Shown one piece after another: positions 15,169-22,084 of a DNA stretch of 39,866 nucleotides; position 1 is the stretch's first letter, and each line of letters begins with the position of its first letter. Source of the stretch: Rhizobium sp. NFR03 (lineage in GTDB: Bacteria; Pseudomonadota; Alphaproteobacteria; Rhizobiales; Rhizobiaceae). The notes beneath the pieces are model-generated. The model was not told the origin of the DNA. It did no database searches and saw nothing but the letters and a program-made list of their open reading frames with translations. Location of the stretch: NCBI RefSeq assembly GCF_900111275.1, contig NZ_FOGR01000015.1, forward strand, positions 1 to 39,866, given 5' to 3'. A program made the translations under genes and the position numbers.

Positions 15169-16173
15169 CTATGAATTGGTCATCAACCCACCGACAAATG
15201 TATCATCGATCGTTAGCCGCGTCGATGTGAGACCCTGTTCGTGGTGGTAACGCAGGATCGCTTCCACTGCTGCGCGGTTGCGCTCGATCCCATAGGGCCA
15301 CCAGTCGTCGCCAAGCAGCGCGCGGTTGTTCCCAATGAGCTTGGTCAGCCATGGGTGCATCTCATCCATGTTGTTGAACGTCATCGCGTCGGCGTAACGC
15401 TTCTCCATAGCGTCTTTGGCTGCAACAAAACCCTGGTAGACGGCACGGATCAGGTCGGGCTCTCGCTCTGCCAGGTCGCGCGGCACGACAACCGCATGCA
15501 TGATCGGAAAAATGCCGGTGCGACGATAATAATCGCGTTCGACGGCTTCATAGTCTTCGAACAGCCGTCCCACCTTGGGTGAGCCACTGAGAACTGCATG
15601 TGGGATGTCCGCGGAGATCAACGCGTCGATCTCGCCTGCTACCAGCATACGGCCGAGATCAACGGCCCTGGGGGCCCATTCCACGTCTACGGCATCCGGC
15701 ACTGTCCGTGGTACAAAATCGACTGGATCCATGGGAAAGTCGATGCCGCCGATGATCCAGCGGCTCTGATCAGGACGTACGCCATATTCGTCCGATAAGA
15801 TGCCCTTCACCATGACACCAGCATCGTGGCCGTAAAGCGCAAGCTCGCCGATCCGTTTGCCGATTAGATCTTGCGGCTCGTATATGCCTGCGGCTTTGTT
15901 CACGTAGATCGCGCTGTGCCGGAACGCGCGGTTGAGGAAGACCGGCAATGCAATGAAAGGTGGACGCCCCTCCGTGTCAAAGGTTCTCAGATAGTAGGTC
16001 ATCCCCATCTCGGACACGTCGAATGCGCGATGCTGGATCATCGCCTTGAAGATTTCCGGAACGATGCGTGCGGTGTGGAAGCTCGCGTCCACGCCATCAA
16101 TCGGAACGCTCCCGTCGCGCAGCAGACGGGTGCGGTCGTATTCCCAGAAAGCAATACTGAGCCTGCGTGCCAT
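15169..16173 (-). CDS. 4,5-dihydroxyphthalate decarboxylase-like protein
   Basis: 334 residues. RLSIAFWEYDRTRLLRDGSVPIDGVD, IFKAMIQHRAFDVSEMGMTYYL, FIALPVFLNRAFRHSAIYVN and the D-rich middle part match the Pht5/4,5-dihydroxyphthalate decarboxylase family, which has a periplasmic-binding-protein-like fold but acts in the cytoplasm. There is no signal peptide. ATG 16173 has GGAG six bases upstream, better than a GTG at 16185. It overlaps the SRPBCC gene by 77 bases and is the last gene of a leftward TetR-led operon. Substrate scope in non-phthalate degraders is uncertain, and many family members are uncharacterised. Confidence 0.8.
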   Translation of the reverse strand: MARRLSIAFWEYDRTRLLRDGSVPIDGVDASFHTARIVPEIFKAMIQHRAFDVSEMGMTYYLRTFDTEGRPPFIALPVFLNRAFRHSAIYVNKAAGIYEPQDLIGKRIGELALYGHDAGVMVKGILSDEYGVRPDQSRWIIGGIDFPMDPVDFVPRTVPDAVDVEWAPRAVDLGRMLVAGEIDALISADIPHAVLSGSPKVGRLFEDYEAVERDYYRRTGIFPIMHAVVVPRDLAEREPDLIRAVYQGFVAAKDAMEKRYADAMTFNNMDEMHPWLTKLIGNNRALLGDDWWPYGIERNRAAVEAILRYHHEQGLTSTRLTIDDTFVGGLMTNS

Positions 16174-16564
16174 CCATATCTCCACTGATAGGGCCGCCGC
16201 GACACCAAGCGATAAGCCGGGTTGCCAAGACCCCGCTGAAGTCTTCCGCGTGCTTCAGCAATGTTCCCCCCTTGGTCGGTGACAACTGCCAATAATGCTC
16301 GCCATCGAAAATGCCAGGAAGGATCAACCGGCCTCTCCAGCGGAGCTCTCGATCTGCATCTGCGACCAAGACGATAGGCTTGAACGTGATTGTCTTCCCG
16401 CCTGGAGGGGCAATGCGAACACGCAGCTCCGTACCCACTTTGGGTTCGCCGGATACTGCCGGCATGAACGGGTTCCAATGCGGATAAGCTCCAAAGTCCG
16501 TGAGTGTCTGCCACACCCGCTCAGGTGTAGCGGCAATTATGATCGAGGTGAAAACACGCCGCAT
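16097..16564 (-). CDS. SRPBCC (START-like) domain protein with a replaced C-terminus
   Basis: 155 residues from ATG 16564. MRRVFTSIIIAATPERVWQTLTDFGAYPHWNPFM is the classic SRPBCC start, followed by GTELRVRIAPPGGKTITF, ELRWRGRLILPGIFDGEHYWQL and LLKHAEDFSGVLATRLI. Relatives then continue with a long terminal helix of the type RRGFEAMNEALK. Here the chain instead reads on as CRGGPISGDMDGTQAQY, translating the start of the next gene in another frame, and ends 77 bases inside it. The terminal helix that lids the ligand pocket therefore seems lost. Such proteins bind small hydrophobic ligands, and the fold may be unstable in this form. Confidence 0.65.
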   Translation of the reverse strand: MRRVFTSIIIAATPERVWQTLTDFGAYPHWNPFMPAVSGEPKVGTELRVRIAPPGGKTITFKPIVLVADADRELRWRGRLILPGIFDGEHYWQLSPTKGGTLLKHAEDFSGVLATRLIAWCRGGPISGDMDGTQAQYCFLGIRPHPSAARRERSD

Positions 16565-16654
16565 TCTGCTTCTATCCAATGCTTGTTTTTGGCGCGCGTC
16601 CGTGCCGCCGGTCCCGACATTGGCTTGACACAAATGAGCATGCTAAGAGGCACA

Positions 16655-16957
16655 TCAGGTTGTAGGGCTGCCCCAGGATTGGACGATGAACGCGAAGCCG
16701 GTTGAGGCCTCATGCCTGATCGCGGCCACCTTCTGGTACTCCTCAGAGTGGTACCAGCGCTTAGCGGTATCGAGGTCGGGAAGCTCGACAACCACAGCTA
16801 CCGCTAGCGGCGGCCCCTCTATCGCAATAGGAGCCGGACCAGCGAAGAACTTCAACCCGGGTGTGGCTTCAAGCAGGGGAACCGCCTGTCGACGATACTC
16901 TGCCAGGCGCTCCTCATCATGAACCTTGGTGAGACAGAAGACGACATAAGCGGCCAT
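16655..16957 (-). CDS. DUF1330 family protein
   Basis: 100 residues. MAAYVVFCLTKVHDEERLAEYRRQAVPLLEATPGLKFFAG, PPLAVAVVVELPDLDTAKRWYHSEEYQKV and a C-terminal FIVQSW strand are the dimeric ferredoxin-like DUF1330 pattern. No catalytic role is established for the family. ATG 16957 has GGAGGTG closely upstream, so the longer in-frame start at 17005 is rejected. It is the first gene after the operator-promoter at 17010-17062, and the SRPBCC and decarboxylase-like genes follow it. Confidence 0.85.
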   Translation of the reverse strand: MAAYVVFCLTKVHDEERLAEYRRQAVPLLEATPGLKFFAGPAPIAIEGPPLAVAVVVELPDLDTAKRWYHSEEYQKVAAIRHEASTGFAFIVQSWGSPTT

Positions 16958-17009
16958 TCGCACCTCCAGTGCTTGTCGGGACATGACCCGGCCGCTCATC
17001 AACAAGCAC

Positions 17010-17058
17010 CTAGTACGATCATCCTAGAGAGCATGTTAGGCTAGGATAGCCGTACTAG
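17010..17058. promoter_or_regulatory. Large inverted repeat, likely TetR operator
   Basis: ctagtacgatcatcctag (17010-17027) and ctaggatagccgtactag (17041-17058) are inverted copies agreeing at 15 of 18 positions. Each arm is itself an imperfect palindrome beginning and ending in ctag, so two TetR dimers could bind side by side. The right arm fills the spacer of the leftward promoter. Confidence 0.75.
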
Positions 17059-17062
17059 TCAA
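17033..17062 (-). promoter_or_regulatory. Leftward promoter of the DUF1330-SRPBCC-decarboxylase genes
   Basis: On the minus strand TTGACT (17062-17057) is followed after 18 bases by TAACAT (17038-17033). The -35 lies just beyond the TetR stop codon, so the three downstream genes can be transcribed apart from tetR. Confidence 0.55.
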
Positions 17063-17066
17063 GGAA

Positions 17067-17621
17067 CTAATCAAAAGCTCGGCGTAATATCGGCGCAACC
17101 GCGTCAAATGCGTCAACCGAGGTGTTGGCGCGAGCCAGCACAAGGCTACCTTCGAGAAACGTAATGAGGAGCTGCGCGGTGGAACGCTCCGCTCCAGAGG
17201 TCACGCCTGCTTTGCGGAGCCGTACTTCAAGAGCGTCGATCCATGAAGCAAAAGCGGCTCTTGCCGCTGCCGCCAACGGCGACTGGGGGGACGATGCCTC
17301 AGCGGTAACGACGGCTGCCGCGCATCCGAGGCCTTCAGATGCCTGAAGCACAACTGGCCTGATGAGCCGCATAAACTCGTCGACCACAGCACTTGGGTTA
17401 GTGGCTTCGATGTTCTCGATTGCATCCCGTACCTCTCGAGCACTCCAATATACCGCCTGCTCGACAAGATCGTCCTTCCCTCCCGGGAAGTGGTGGTAGA
17501 TTGCCCCACGCGCTGCACCGCTGGCGGCCAAGATGTCCGTAAACGAGGTAGCGGCCAGCCCGCGCATGCGCAGCGATAATGCCGCTGCCTCGATCATCCG
17601 CTGCTTGGTATCTTGGGCCAT
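17067..17621 (-). CDS. TetR-family transcriptional regulator
   Basis: 184 residues. The N-terminal helix-turn-helix reads KQRMIEAAALSLRMRGLAATSFTDILAASGAARGAIYHHFPGGKDDLVEQAV (about residues 6-57), the unmistakable TetR pattern with YHHF. The C-terminal part (LGCAAAVVTAEASS, then LITFLEGSLVLARA) resembles the YxaF/LmrA group, whose members respond to flavonoids or drugs. It precedes the three metabolic genes on the same strand, with a two-arm operator in the 109-bp gap. ggagaag upstream supports the ATG at 17621. A plant-derived phenolic inducer is a reasonable guess only. Confidence 0.9.
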   Translation of the reverse strand: MAQDTKQRMIEAAALSLRMRGLAATSFTDILAASGAARGAIYHHFPGGKDDLVEQAVYWSAREVRDAIENIEATNPSAVVDEFMRLIRPVVLQASEGLGCAAAVVTAEASSPQSPLAAAARAAFASWIDALEVRLRKAGVTSGAERSTAQLLITFLEGSLVLARANTSVDAFDAVAPILRRAFD

Positions 17622-17761
17622 GAGCTTCTCCGTTACACATGCCCCTATAACACGTGCAAACTCACTTTAGGCAGCACGCGCCTGCTCACGGCCGCCCTTT
17701 ACCGATATCGAAGGCGCTATAAGCTTAAGGACGGTTAAAAGAACTGTCGTCGATCCTGCTG

Positions 17762-17764
17762 GAC
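17762..17764. repeat. Target-site duplication GAC (left copy)
   Basis: GAC directly precedes the left end of the IS element and recurs as GAC at 19006-19008 directly after the right end. A 3-bp duplication is normal for IS3-family insertion. Confidence 0.7.
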
Positions 17765-17798
17765 TGGCCTGCTGCCGGTTTCATGGACATCGAGTTAA
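17765..17798 (+). repeat. Left terminal inverted repeat of the IS3 element
   Basis: The outer 17 bases are an exact inverse of the right end; over 34 bases 27 positions agree. Confidence 0.85.
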
Positions 17799-17827
17799 GG
17801 TGTTCCTCCTGAAACTGGAGAGCATGA

Positions 17828-18118
17828 ATGCAAAGACGAATGTTCAGCCGCGAGTATAAGCTAGAAGCGGTGAAACTGGTCAGGGAACGTGGGGTCACTG
17901 TTGCCCAGGCGGCCCGTGACCTTGATGTCCACGAGAATGTGTTGCGCAAATGGGTTCGGGAATACGGCGACGATCCCAGCCAGTCTTTTCCTGGAAAAGG
18001 CCAGATGAAGCCGGAGCAGGTTGAGATCGAGCGGCTCCGTCGTGAAGTTGCCAAGCTGAAGGCGGAGCGCGATATCTTAAAAAAGGCCGCAGCCTACTTT
18101 GCCAGGGACGCGATATGA
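17828..18118 (+). CDS. IS3-family transposase OrfA
   Basis: 96 residues. A helix-turn-helix at about residues 6-45 (FSREYKLEAVKLVRERGVTVAQAARDLDVHENVLRKWVREY) recognises the IS ends. A leucine-zipper-like heptad region follows (EIERLRREVAKLKAERDILKKAAAYF) and mediates OrfA/OrfAB pairing. The slippery A_AAA_AAG at 18079-18085 near the 3' end would shift ribosomes into orfB. Its stop overlaps the orfB ATG (ATGA at 18115-18118). Confidence 0.95.
   Translation: MQRRMFSREYKLEAVKLVRERGVTVAQAARDLDVHENVLRKWVREYGDDPSQSFPGKGQMKPEQVEIERLRREVAKLKAERDILKKAAAYFARDAI
18079..18085 (+). promoter_or_regulatory. Slippery heptamer for programmed -1 frameshifting
   Basis: A_AAA_AAG in the orfA frame (tta aaa aag). 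The -1 frame is open from here into orfB, so a full OrfAB fusion can be made. Confidence 0.75.
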
Positions 18119-18975
18119 AGTTCGCGTTCATTGCAAAGCACCGTTCGATCTGGCCGGTGGCATGGCTCTGCGAAGCGCTGGGGGTTTCTCGTTCAGGTTT
18201 CCATGCATGGCTCAATCGTTCTCCGAGCGAACACGCCCGCTATGATGAGGTTCTGCTGGACAAGATCACGCAGAGCTTCAAATCCAGCGATCGAACTTAT
18301 GGTGCTCGCCGCGTATGGCACGACGTGCTGGAAGAAGGGTTATCCTGTGGCCTCCATCGTATTGAGCGGCTGATGCGTTTGAATGCGCTCAGGGCCAGGC
18401 CAAGACGGCGGGGCTTGCCAAAGGATGCCGGTGACCGTGCCGTCATCATGCCGAACGTGCTGGACCGTCAGTTCATGGCAGAGCGGCCGAACCAGAAATG
18501 GGTGGCCGACTTCACCTATATCTGGACCGCAGAAGGCTGGCTGTATGTCGCCGCTGTTATTGACCTGTTCTCACGCCGGGTCGTCGGCTGGTCGATGAAT
18601 GCCAACATGACGGCCCAGCTCGTCACAGATGCGCTGATCATGGCGATCTGGCGTCGAGGAAAACCAGATGCGCTCCTGCATCATTCCGATCAAGGAAGCC
18701 AATATACGAGCGAGCAGTTCCAGCGCCTCATGGGCGATCATGGCATTACCTGCTCTATGAGCCGCTCTGGAAATGTCTGGGACAACGCTGCGATGGAGAG
18801 CTTCTTCTCGTCACTGAAAACGGAGAGAACAGCTCGCAAGGTCTACAGGAGCAGGAACGACGCCAGAGCAGATGTGTTCGATTACATCGAGCGCTTCTAC
18901 AATCCGAAGCGCCGCCACTCGACACTGGGTTATCTCAGCCCAAATGATTTTGAAACCAAGGTGGGATTAGCTTAA
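18115..18975 (+). CDS. IS3-family transposase OrfB (DDE catalytic domain)
   Basis: 286 residues. An HTH_21 region (LCEALGVSRSGFHAWLNR, then YGARRVWHDVL) precedes the rve-type catalytic core. The DDE residues are visible in KWVADFTYIWT (first Asp), LLHHSDQGSQYTS (second Asp) and NVWDNAAMESFFSSLK (Glu). The C-terminus YIERFYNPKRRHSTLGYLSP is standard. Full length and undamaged. The stop codon lies in the right terminal repeat. Confidence 0.95.
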   Translation: MKFAFIAKHRSIWPVAWLCEALGVSRSGFHAWLNRSPSEHARYDEVLLDKITQSFKSSDRTYGARRVWHDVLEEGLSCGLHRIERLMRLNALRARPRRRGLPKDAGDRAVIMPNVLDRQFMAERPNQKWVADFTYIWTAEGWLYVAAVIDLFSRRVVGWSMNANMTAQLVTDALIMAIWRRGKPDALLHHSDQGSQYTSEQFQRLMGDHGITCSMSRSGNVWDNAAMESFFSSLKTERTARKVYRSRNDARADVFDYIERFYNPKRRHSTLGYLSPNDFETKVGLA

Positions 18976-19005
18976 CCTCGTGTCCGAAAAACCGGCAGCA
19001 GGCCA
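18972..19005 (-). repeat. Right terminal inverted repeat of the IS3 element
   Basis: Inverse of the left end, ending GGCCA at 19005; followed directly by the GAC duplication. Confidence 0.85.
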
Positions 19006-19329
19006 GACAGGGAGAGCAGGTTTCATTGGACATGATCAGCTTGCCCTAGCTTCTCTGTGAGCTGCCGGCCGTTCGTAATCGTGCTGAAGCCAGACTACGG
19101 CGAGGACATGTTCCCGGTCAAAATGGCGTAAGCGATTGTGTAGCACCGGACAGCCATGGTCACGTAAGTCCTTTGACGACCAATGTTTGCTAGCGGCGAC
19201 CAGGCATTGCTCAAAGGCTCGTGTTAATAGCGCCCTCTGCCTCGCCTTCTGAAAGGTGTGCATCTAACGAATGACTGCGCTGCAACAATGTCCATTTCAT
19301 GAGCGGCTTCAGCTGGTATATTTCGGTTG
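19006..19329. other. Intergenic region between the IS element and the small RNA
   Basis: Apart from the target duplication and the sRNA promoter region nothing is recognised. A 75-codon leftward frame at 19036-19263 has no known motif and no clear ribosome binding site. Confidence 0.45.
19295..19322 (+). promoter_or_regulatory. Weak candidate promoter of the C-rich small RNA
   Basis: TATATT at 19317-19322 is a good -10 element and would place the transcript start at about 19330, exactly at the first hairpin. The best -35 (tttcat, 19295-19300, 16-base spacer) is poor. Confidence 0.35.
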
Positions 19330-19485
19330 TCGAAGCAATGCACCTTCTCCCCGCAATGCTTCGGGCTCTGACGCCGTCTCCTCCCAAGGGGTGTCTGTCC
19401 GGACTACGGCGCTCCTCCTCCCAGCCGCTCTACGGAACCTTTGGAAAGCCTGCCGCACCTCCTCCCGCGGCAGGCTTTTTGCTTT
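19330..19485 (+). ncRNA. Anti-Shine-Dalgarno small RNA, αr14 (NfeR1)-like
   Basis: Four successive hairpins, each with a C-rich loop, end in an intrinsic terminator. Hairpin 1: cgaagcaatgc / gcaatgcttcg (19331-19341/19353-19363, one A-A mismatch), loop accttctcccc. Hairpin 2: gacgcc/ggtgtc (19370-19375/19390-19395), loop with TCTCCTCCC. Hairpin 3: cggc/gccg (19407-19410/19424-19427), loop with TCCTCCTCCC, closed outside by tccg/cgga. Hairpin 4: aaagcctgccgc/gcggcaggcttt (19445-19456/19467-19478), loop aCCTCCTCCC, followed by more Ts. The loops are complementary to AGGAGG ribosome binding sites. The rhizobial αr14 family (NfeR1 in Sinorhizobium) is known for exactly such CCUCCUCCC loop motifs and for broad regulation of transporter mRNAs. 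Family membership is inferred. Confidence 0.75.
19445..19485 (+). terminator. Rho-independent terminator of the small RNA
   Basis: A 12-bp perfect stem (19445-19456 with 19467-19478) is followed by a T-rich run (tttttgctttt). Its loop also carries an anti-Shine-Dalgarno motif, so it is both terminator and likely target-binding site. Confidence 0.85.
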
Positions 19486-20011
19486 TGTACTGCTGTCGGG
19501 CCATCGTTGAAGATGTCGGCAGCCGGTTCGGTAAAAGCGACACTGATCGGCTTCCACTGCCAGCGAAATACCACCTGTGCCCGTAACTGCGAGAGAACGA
19601 CGAGAAGTTTTGCGCTTTTCAGATGCAAAGACCGACACGCCGCGATCTATGGTATTAGGGATCGGCGCTGCGGCATGTGGTTTGGACTTCGCTGTGGCTC
19701 GCGAGCGCCGTCGACGGATCGCACTTTGGTCTTGATCCCGCTCGCTCTGGCGTCGAGTGCATGGACCAATGGAGCAGGGCAGTAGCGCTGGCGCAAGATC
19801 TGGCGTACCAACATGCAGAGACCTAAGCTCCCGGCATGCATCAATCCGTGAAGACGGTCGTAGCGACGTGATGCTAGACTGGAGGATGTAGGTCTTGCGT
19901 TCCTGGTCGTACGACGTCTATGTCCCTCGGAAAAAGCGACGCGGCCGGGTCAAGCGGGGGCAAGCTGCCTGGCGATCATGTCAATTCCACTGCTTGTGAA
20001 GGTCACAACCA
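19486..20011. other. Intergenic region, nothing recognised
   Basis: No open frame of convincing composition on either strand. A short leftward frame at 19647-19844 has no known motif. Some sequence may be debris from older insertions. Confidence 0.45.
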
Positions 20012-20686
20012 TTGAAGAAGCCAACAGCTCATTTCGCAGTTGAATACAAAAACTCTCGCCGCAAGGTCGCCTCTCCTGCGAACTCCATATGGGGCAATCT
20101 CGACCTGAAGTCGGTGACACGCCAGGTCGAGGATGAAACGCTTCCGCTCACCGATCAAGAGATAGCAGCACCTGCAGATCCAGATCATGCGCCGCCAGCG
20201 GGCGAGCTTTCTGCAGCTTCATTAACATCGGTCTTAAGCGTGATAACAACAGCATCTGTGGCACAGGAGGGACCTATGGCCGACGAGAACATGATCGAAC
20301 CTGATCTTGATGCACAGACGGCAGACGCCTTGCCGATTGAAACAGAAGAACCAAAGAAGCGGCGCGGGGGGCGCAGGAAGGCGTCAGCGGGAACAACAGG
20401 CGACGAGGCGGCTGTATCCAGTTCCACTAAGCCGGCCGCCAAACGCGGCAGGCCGAAAGCCGCCGCTCAGGGTAGGAACACGCGCGGTCCAGGACGGGCA
20501 ATGGGATCCGGCCCGGCACAGCCAAGCTCAGCATCAGTGGACACGGCTCCAGATATTGCCGCTCCGCTTGACGAGATGGAAGATCTTCTCCAGCTCGAGC
20601 ATGAAAACCAGCGGCTTCGCAAGCTTCTGGCGGAAAAGCTGCGCGACGAGAATGCGACGCTTCGCAAGCGCCTGGGCCTTGACTGA
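20012..20686 (+). CDS. SyrB-like regulator protein
   Basis: 224 residues. The C-terminus LLQLEHENQRLRKLLAEKLRDENATLRKRLGLD is a coiled coil nearly identical in style to that ending rhizobial SyrB/SyrB2-type regulators. The middle is lysine/arginine-rich with AT-hook-like GRP segments (KKRRGGRRKA, KRGRPKAA, GPGRA), suggesting DNA binding. The N-terminal 45 residues (HFAVEYKNSRRKVA, SIWGNLDLKSV) form a separate short motif common in rhizobia. The usual SyrB helix-turn-helix between the basic region and the coiled coil is not seen. Start TTG 20012 keeps the N-terminal motif; an internal ATG at 20276 with aggagg upstream (20266-20271) could give a 137-residue form closer to SyrB length. Confidence 0.7.
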   Translation: MKKPTAHFAVEYKNSRRKVASPANSIWGNLDLKSVTRQVEDETLPLTDQEIAAPADPDHAPPAGELSAASLTSVLSVITTASVAQEGPMADENMIEPDLDAQTADALPIETEEPKKRRGGRRKASAGTTGDEAAVSSSTKPAAKRGRPKAAAQGRNTRGPGRAMGSGPAQPSSASVDTAPDIAAPLDEMEDLLQLEHENQRLRKLLAEKLRDENATLRKRLGLD

Positions 20687-20696
20687 TCCATTGCCT

Positions 20697-20720
20697 GCGG
20701 CCGGGTCAAGGCTCGGCCGC
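20697..20720 (+). repeat. GC-rich hairpin after the SyrB-like gene
   Basis: gcggccg (20697-20703) pairs with cggccgc (20714-20720) around a 10-base loop. No T-run follows. It begins 10 bases after the stop codon and may act as a transcript-end stabiliser. Confidence 0.5.
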
Positions 20721-20806
20721 GCAACCCCGTCGTATTCCCCAAGTTGCGCGCGCTTTCCTGTGATAGCGTTAACGCAGTCTTTGCGGATTGAGACCACTCT
20801 CCCGGG

Positions 20807-20839
20807 AACCCTCGTTATTTGTTACGAGGTTTTCTCTTT
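20807..20839 (+). terminator. Rho-independent terminator
   Basis: cctcgt (20810-20815) pairs with acgagg (20824-20829), extended by aa/tt past a one-base bulge, and is followed by ttttctcttt. It probably ends the SyrB-like transcript, or a short RNA between 20690 and 20840. Confidence 0.6.
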
Positions 20840-21294
20840 AAGGGGGGAAATGGGGTCGCGGAGGCAATCGGCTTGCGAGACCTGGGGGGAAGGGGGAGGC
20901 GACCTCCGCGACGGCTGATGAACGGCTAACAAGTAGCCAAATTCCATGGCGCCATCGTTGAGGCCATCGTAATGTCGCAGAGGGCGGGACGGTGAACTCT
21001 AAACCGTCCGAGCACCAATGGAGGAGGGAGCGTACGACTACAACCTCAACGTCGAAGGTGTGCCCCCTAGAACGGCTGTATGCTTCTCCAGAAGCACCAC
21101 GTGGGTGCTGGCAACGATGAACCCGTTGCCATGAGGACGAGCACATCGGTCGCTCGCCTTTCCTGATAGGATAGGCGGCGACCGGTCTATCGCTATAGGT
21201 TGGCCTTTGATGCACTATTCTGCCGATGGCGCGTAGAAGCTCTGCACTCAGAACTTGTGGTCTAGCCCGCGGCTGGGTTTGCGCGCCTAAGGCG

Positions 21295-22032
21295 TCAATC
21301 CTGCGCGGTCGGTCGCACCACAATGCTGCCTATTTCAACATCACCGGGTTGGTCGATCGCAAAGCCTATCGCCCGTGCGACTGCGTCCGGCGAAATGGCT
21401 AGCTCTTTCTTGCGCTTGAGGATCGCTGCGCGGATCTCCGGATCGGCTATAGAGGCATCGGCAAAGCTGGTGTCAATAAAACCCGGCGATATCTCCGTGA
21501 CGCGCAGGTTCCGCCCAGATTCTTGCCGCAAAGCTTCACTGGCTGTACGCAAAGCATTCTTGGTCGCAGCGTAAACACCCATCGCAGGAACAATCTTGAG
21601 CCCTGCGGTTGATACGATATTGATGACATGCCCGTTGCCTTGACGCGCAAAGACGGGCATGGCGGCGGCGATGCCATATAGCGCGCCCTTCAGGTTCACG
21701 TCGATCATCTCATCCCAGTCATCGACTCGAAGAGCATCAAAGGGCGAAAGCGGACCGACGCTGGCATTGTTGATGATGACGTCAAGCCCTCCGAAGCGTG
21801 TGCAGGCTAGCGTCACCAGATTGTCGAGATCCGCGCGTCTGGTCACGTCGATGACCTGATAGACCGCCTGGCCGCCTCCAGCTGCAATTTCCCGCGCCGT
21901 AGCCGCAATTTCCGCTTCACTTCTTGCGCCAAGGACAAGGCGTGCGCCCAGCGCAGCGAGGTAAATGGCGGTGGCCCGGCCAATGCCACGGCCGGCGCCA
22001 GTGATGGCGATAATCTTTTGATTTATGGTCAC
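21295..22032 (-). CDS. Short-chain dehydrogenase/reductase
   Basis: 245 residues, classical SDR length. TGAGRGIGRATA is the cofactor glycine motif, NNASVG the structural NNAG equivalent, IVSTAG carries the catalytic serine, and YAATK the catalytic Tyr-x-x-x-Lys. An arginine after the second strand (GARSEAEI) suggests NADP preference. The substrate is unknown; the PGFIDTSF segment resembles the YdfG/clavaldehyde-dehydrogenase-like group. It is divergent from an AraC gene 52 bp away, which probably activates or represses it, an arrangement frequent in rhizobia. Confidence 0.9.
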   Translation of the reverse strand: MTINQKIIAITGAGRGIGRATAIYLAALGARLVLGARSEAEIAATAREIAAGGGQAVYQVIDVTRRADLDNLVTLACTRFGGLDVIINNASVGPLSPFDALRVDDWDEMIDVNLKGALYGIAAAMPVFARQGNGHVINIVSTAGLKIVPAMGVYAATKNALRTASEALRQESGRNLRVTEISPGFIDTSFADASIADPEIRAAILKRKKELAISPDAVARAIGFAIDQPGDVEIGSIVVRPTAQD

Positions 22033-22084
22033 GGCAAGGCCTTTATCTTGTATGGGAAAGCCAAATCTATGCAGTGATGGACGG

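Larger units (their letters stand above)
17765..19005 (+). mobile_element. Complete IS3-family insertion sequence, 1241 bp
   Basis: The element begins TGGCCTGCTGCCGG and ends CCGGCAGCAGGCCA, i.e. with the 5'-TG...CA-3' ends of IS3-family elements. It carries two overlapping genes (orfA 17828-18118, orfB 18115-18975) and is flanked by a GAC duplication. The slippery heptamer A_AAA_AAG at 18079-18085 lies in the orfA frame, and the orfB frame is open from there on, so a -1 frameshift would make the OrfAB transposase. Nothing looks decayed, which suggests a recent, possibly active insertion. The exact IS name cannot be given without a database search. Confidence 0.92.
20687..21294. other. Intergenic region with two hairpins
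   Basis: No gene recognised. The region holds the GC-rich hairpin at 20697-20720, the palindrome gcgttaacgc (20766-20775) and a terminator-like structure at 20807-20839. The remainder up to the SDR gene shows only shadow frames. Confidence 0.5.

Noticed and set aside
20838-21323. 161-codon leftward frame after the SyrB-like gene
   Set aside because: Arg/Pro/Ser-rich shadow composition, no motif, overlaps the 3' end of the SDR gene.
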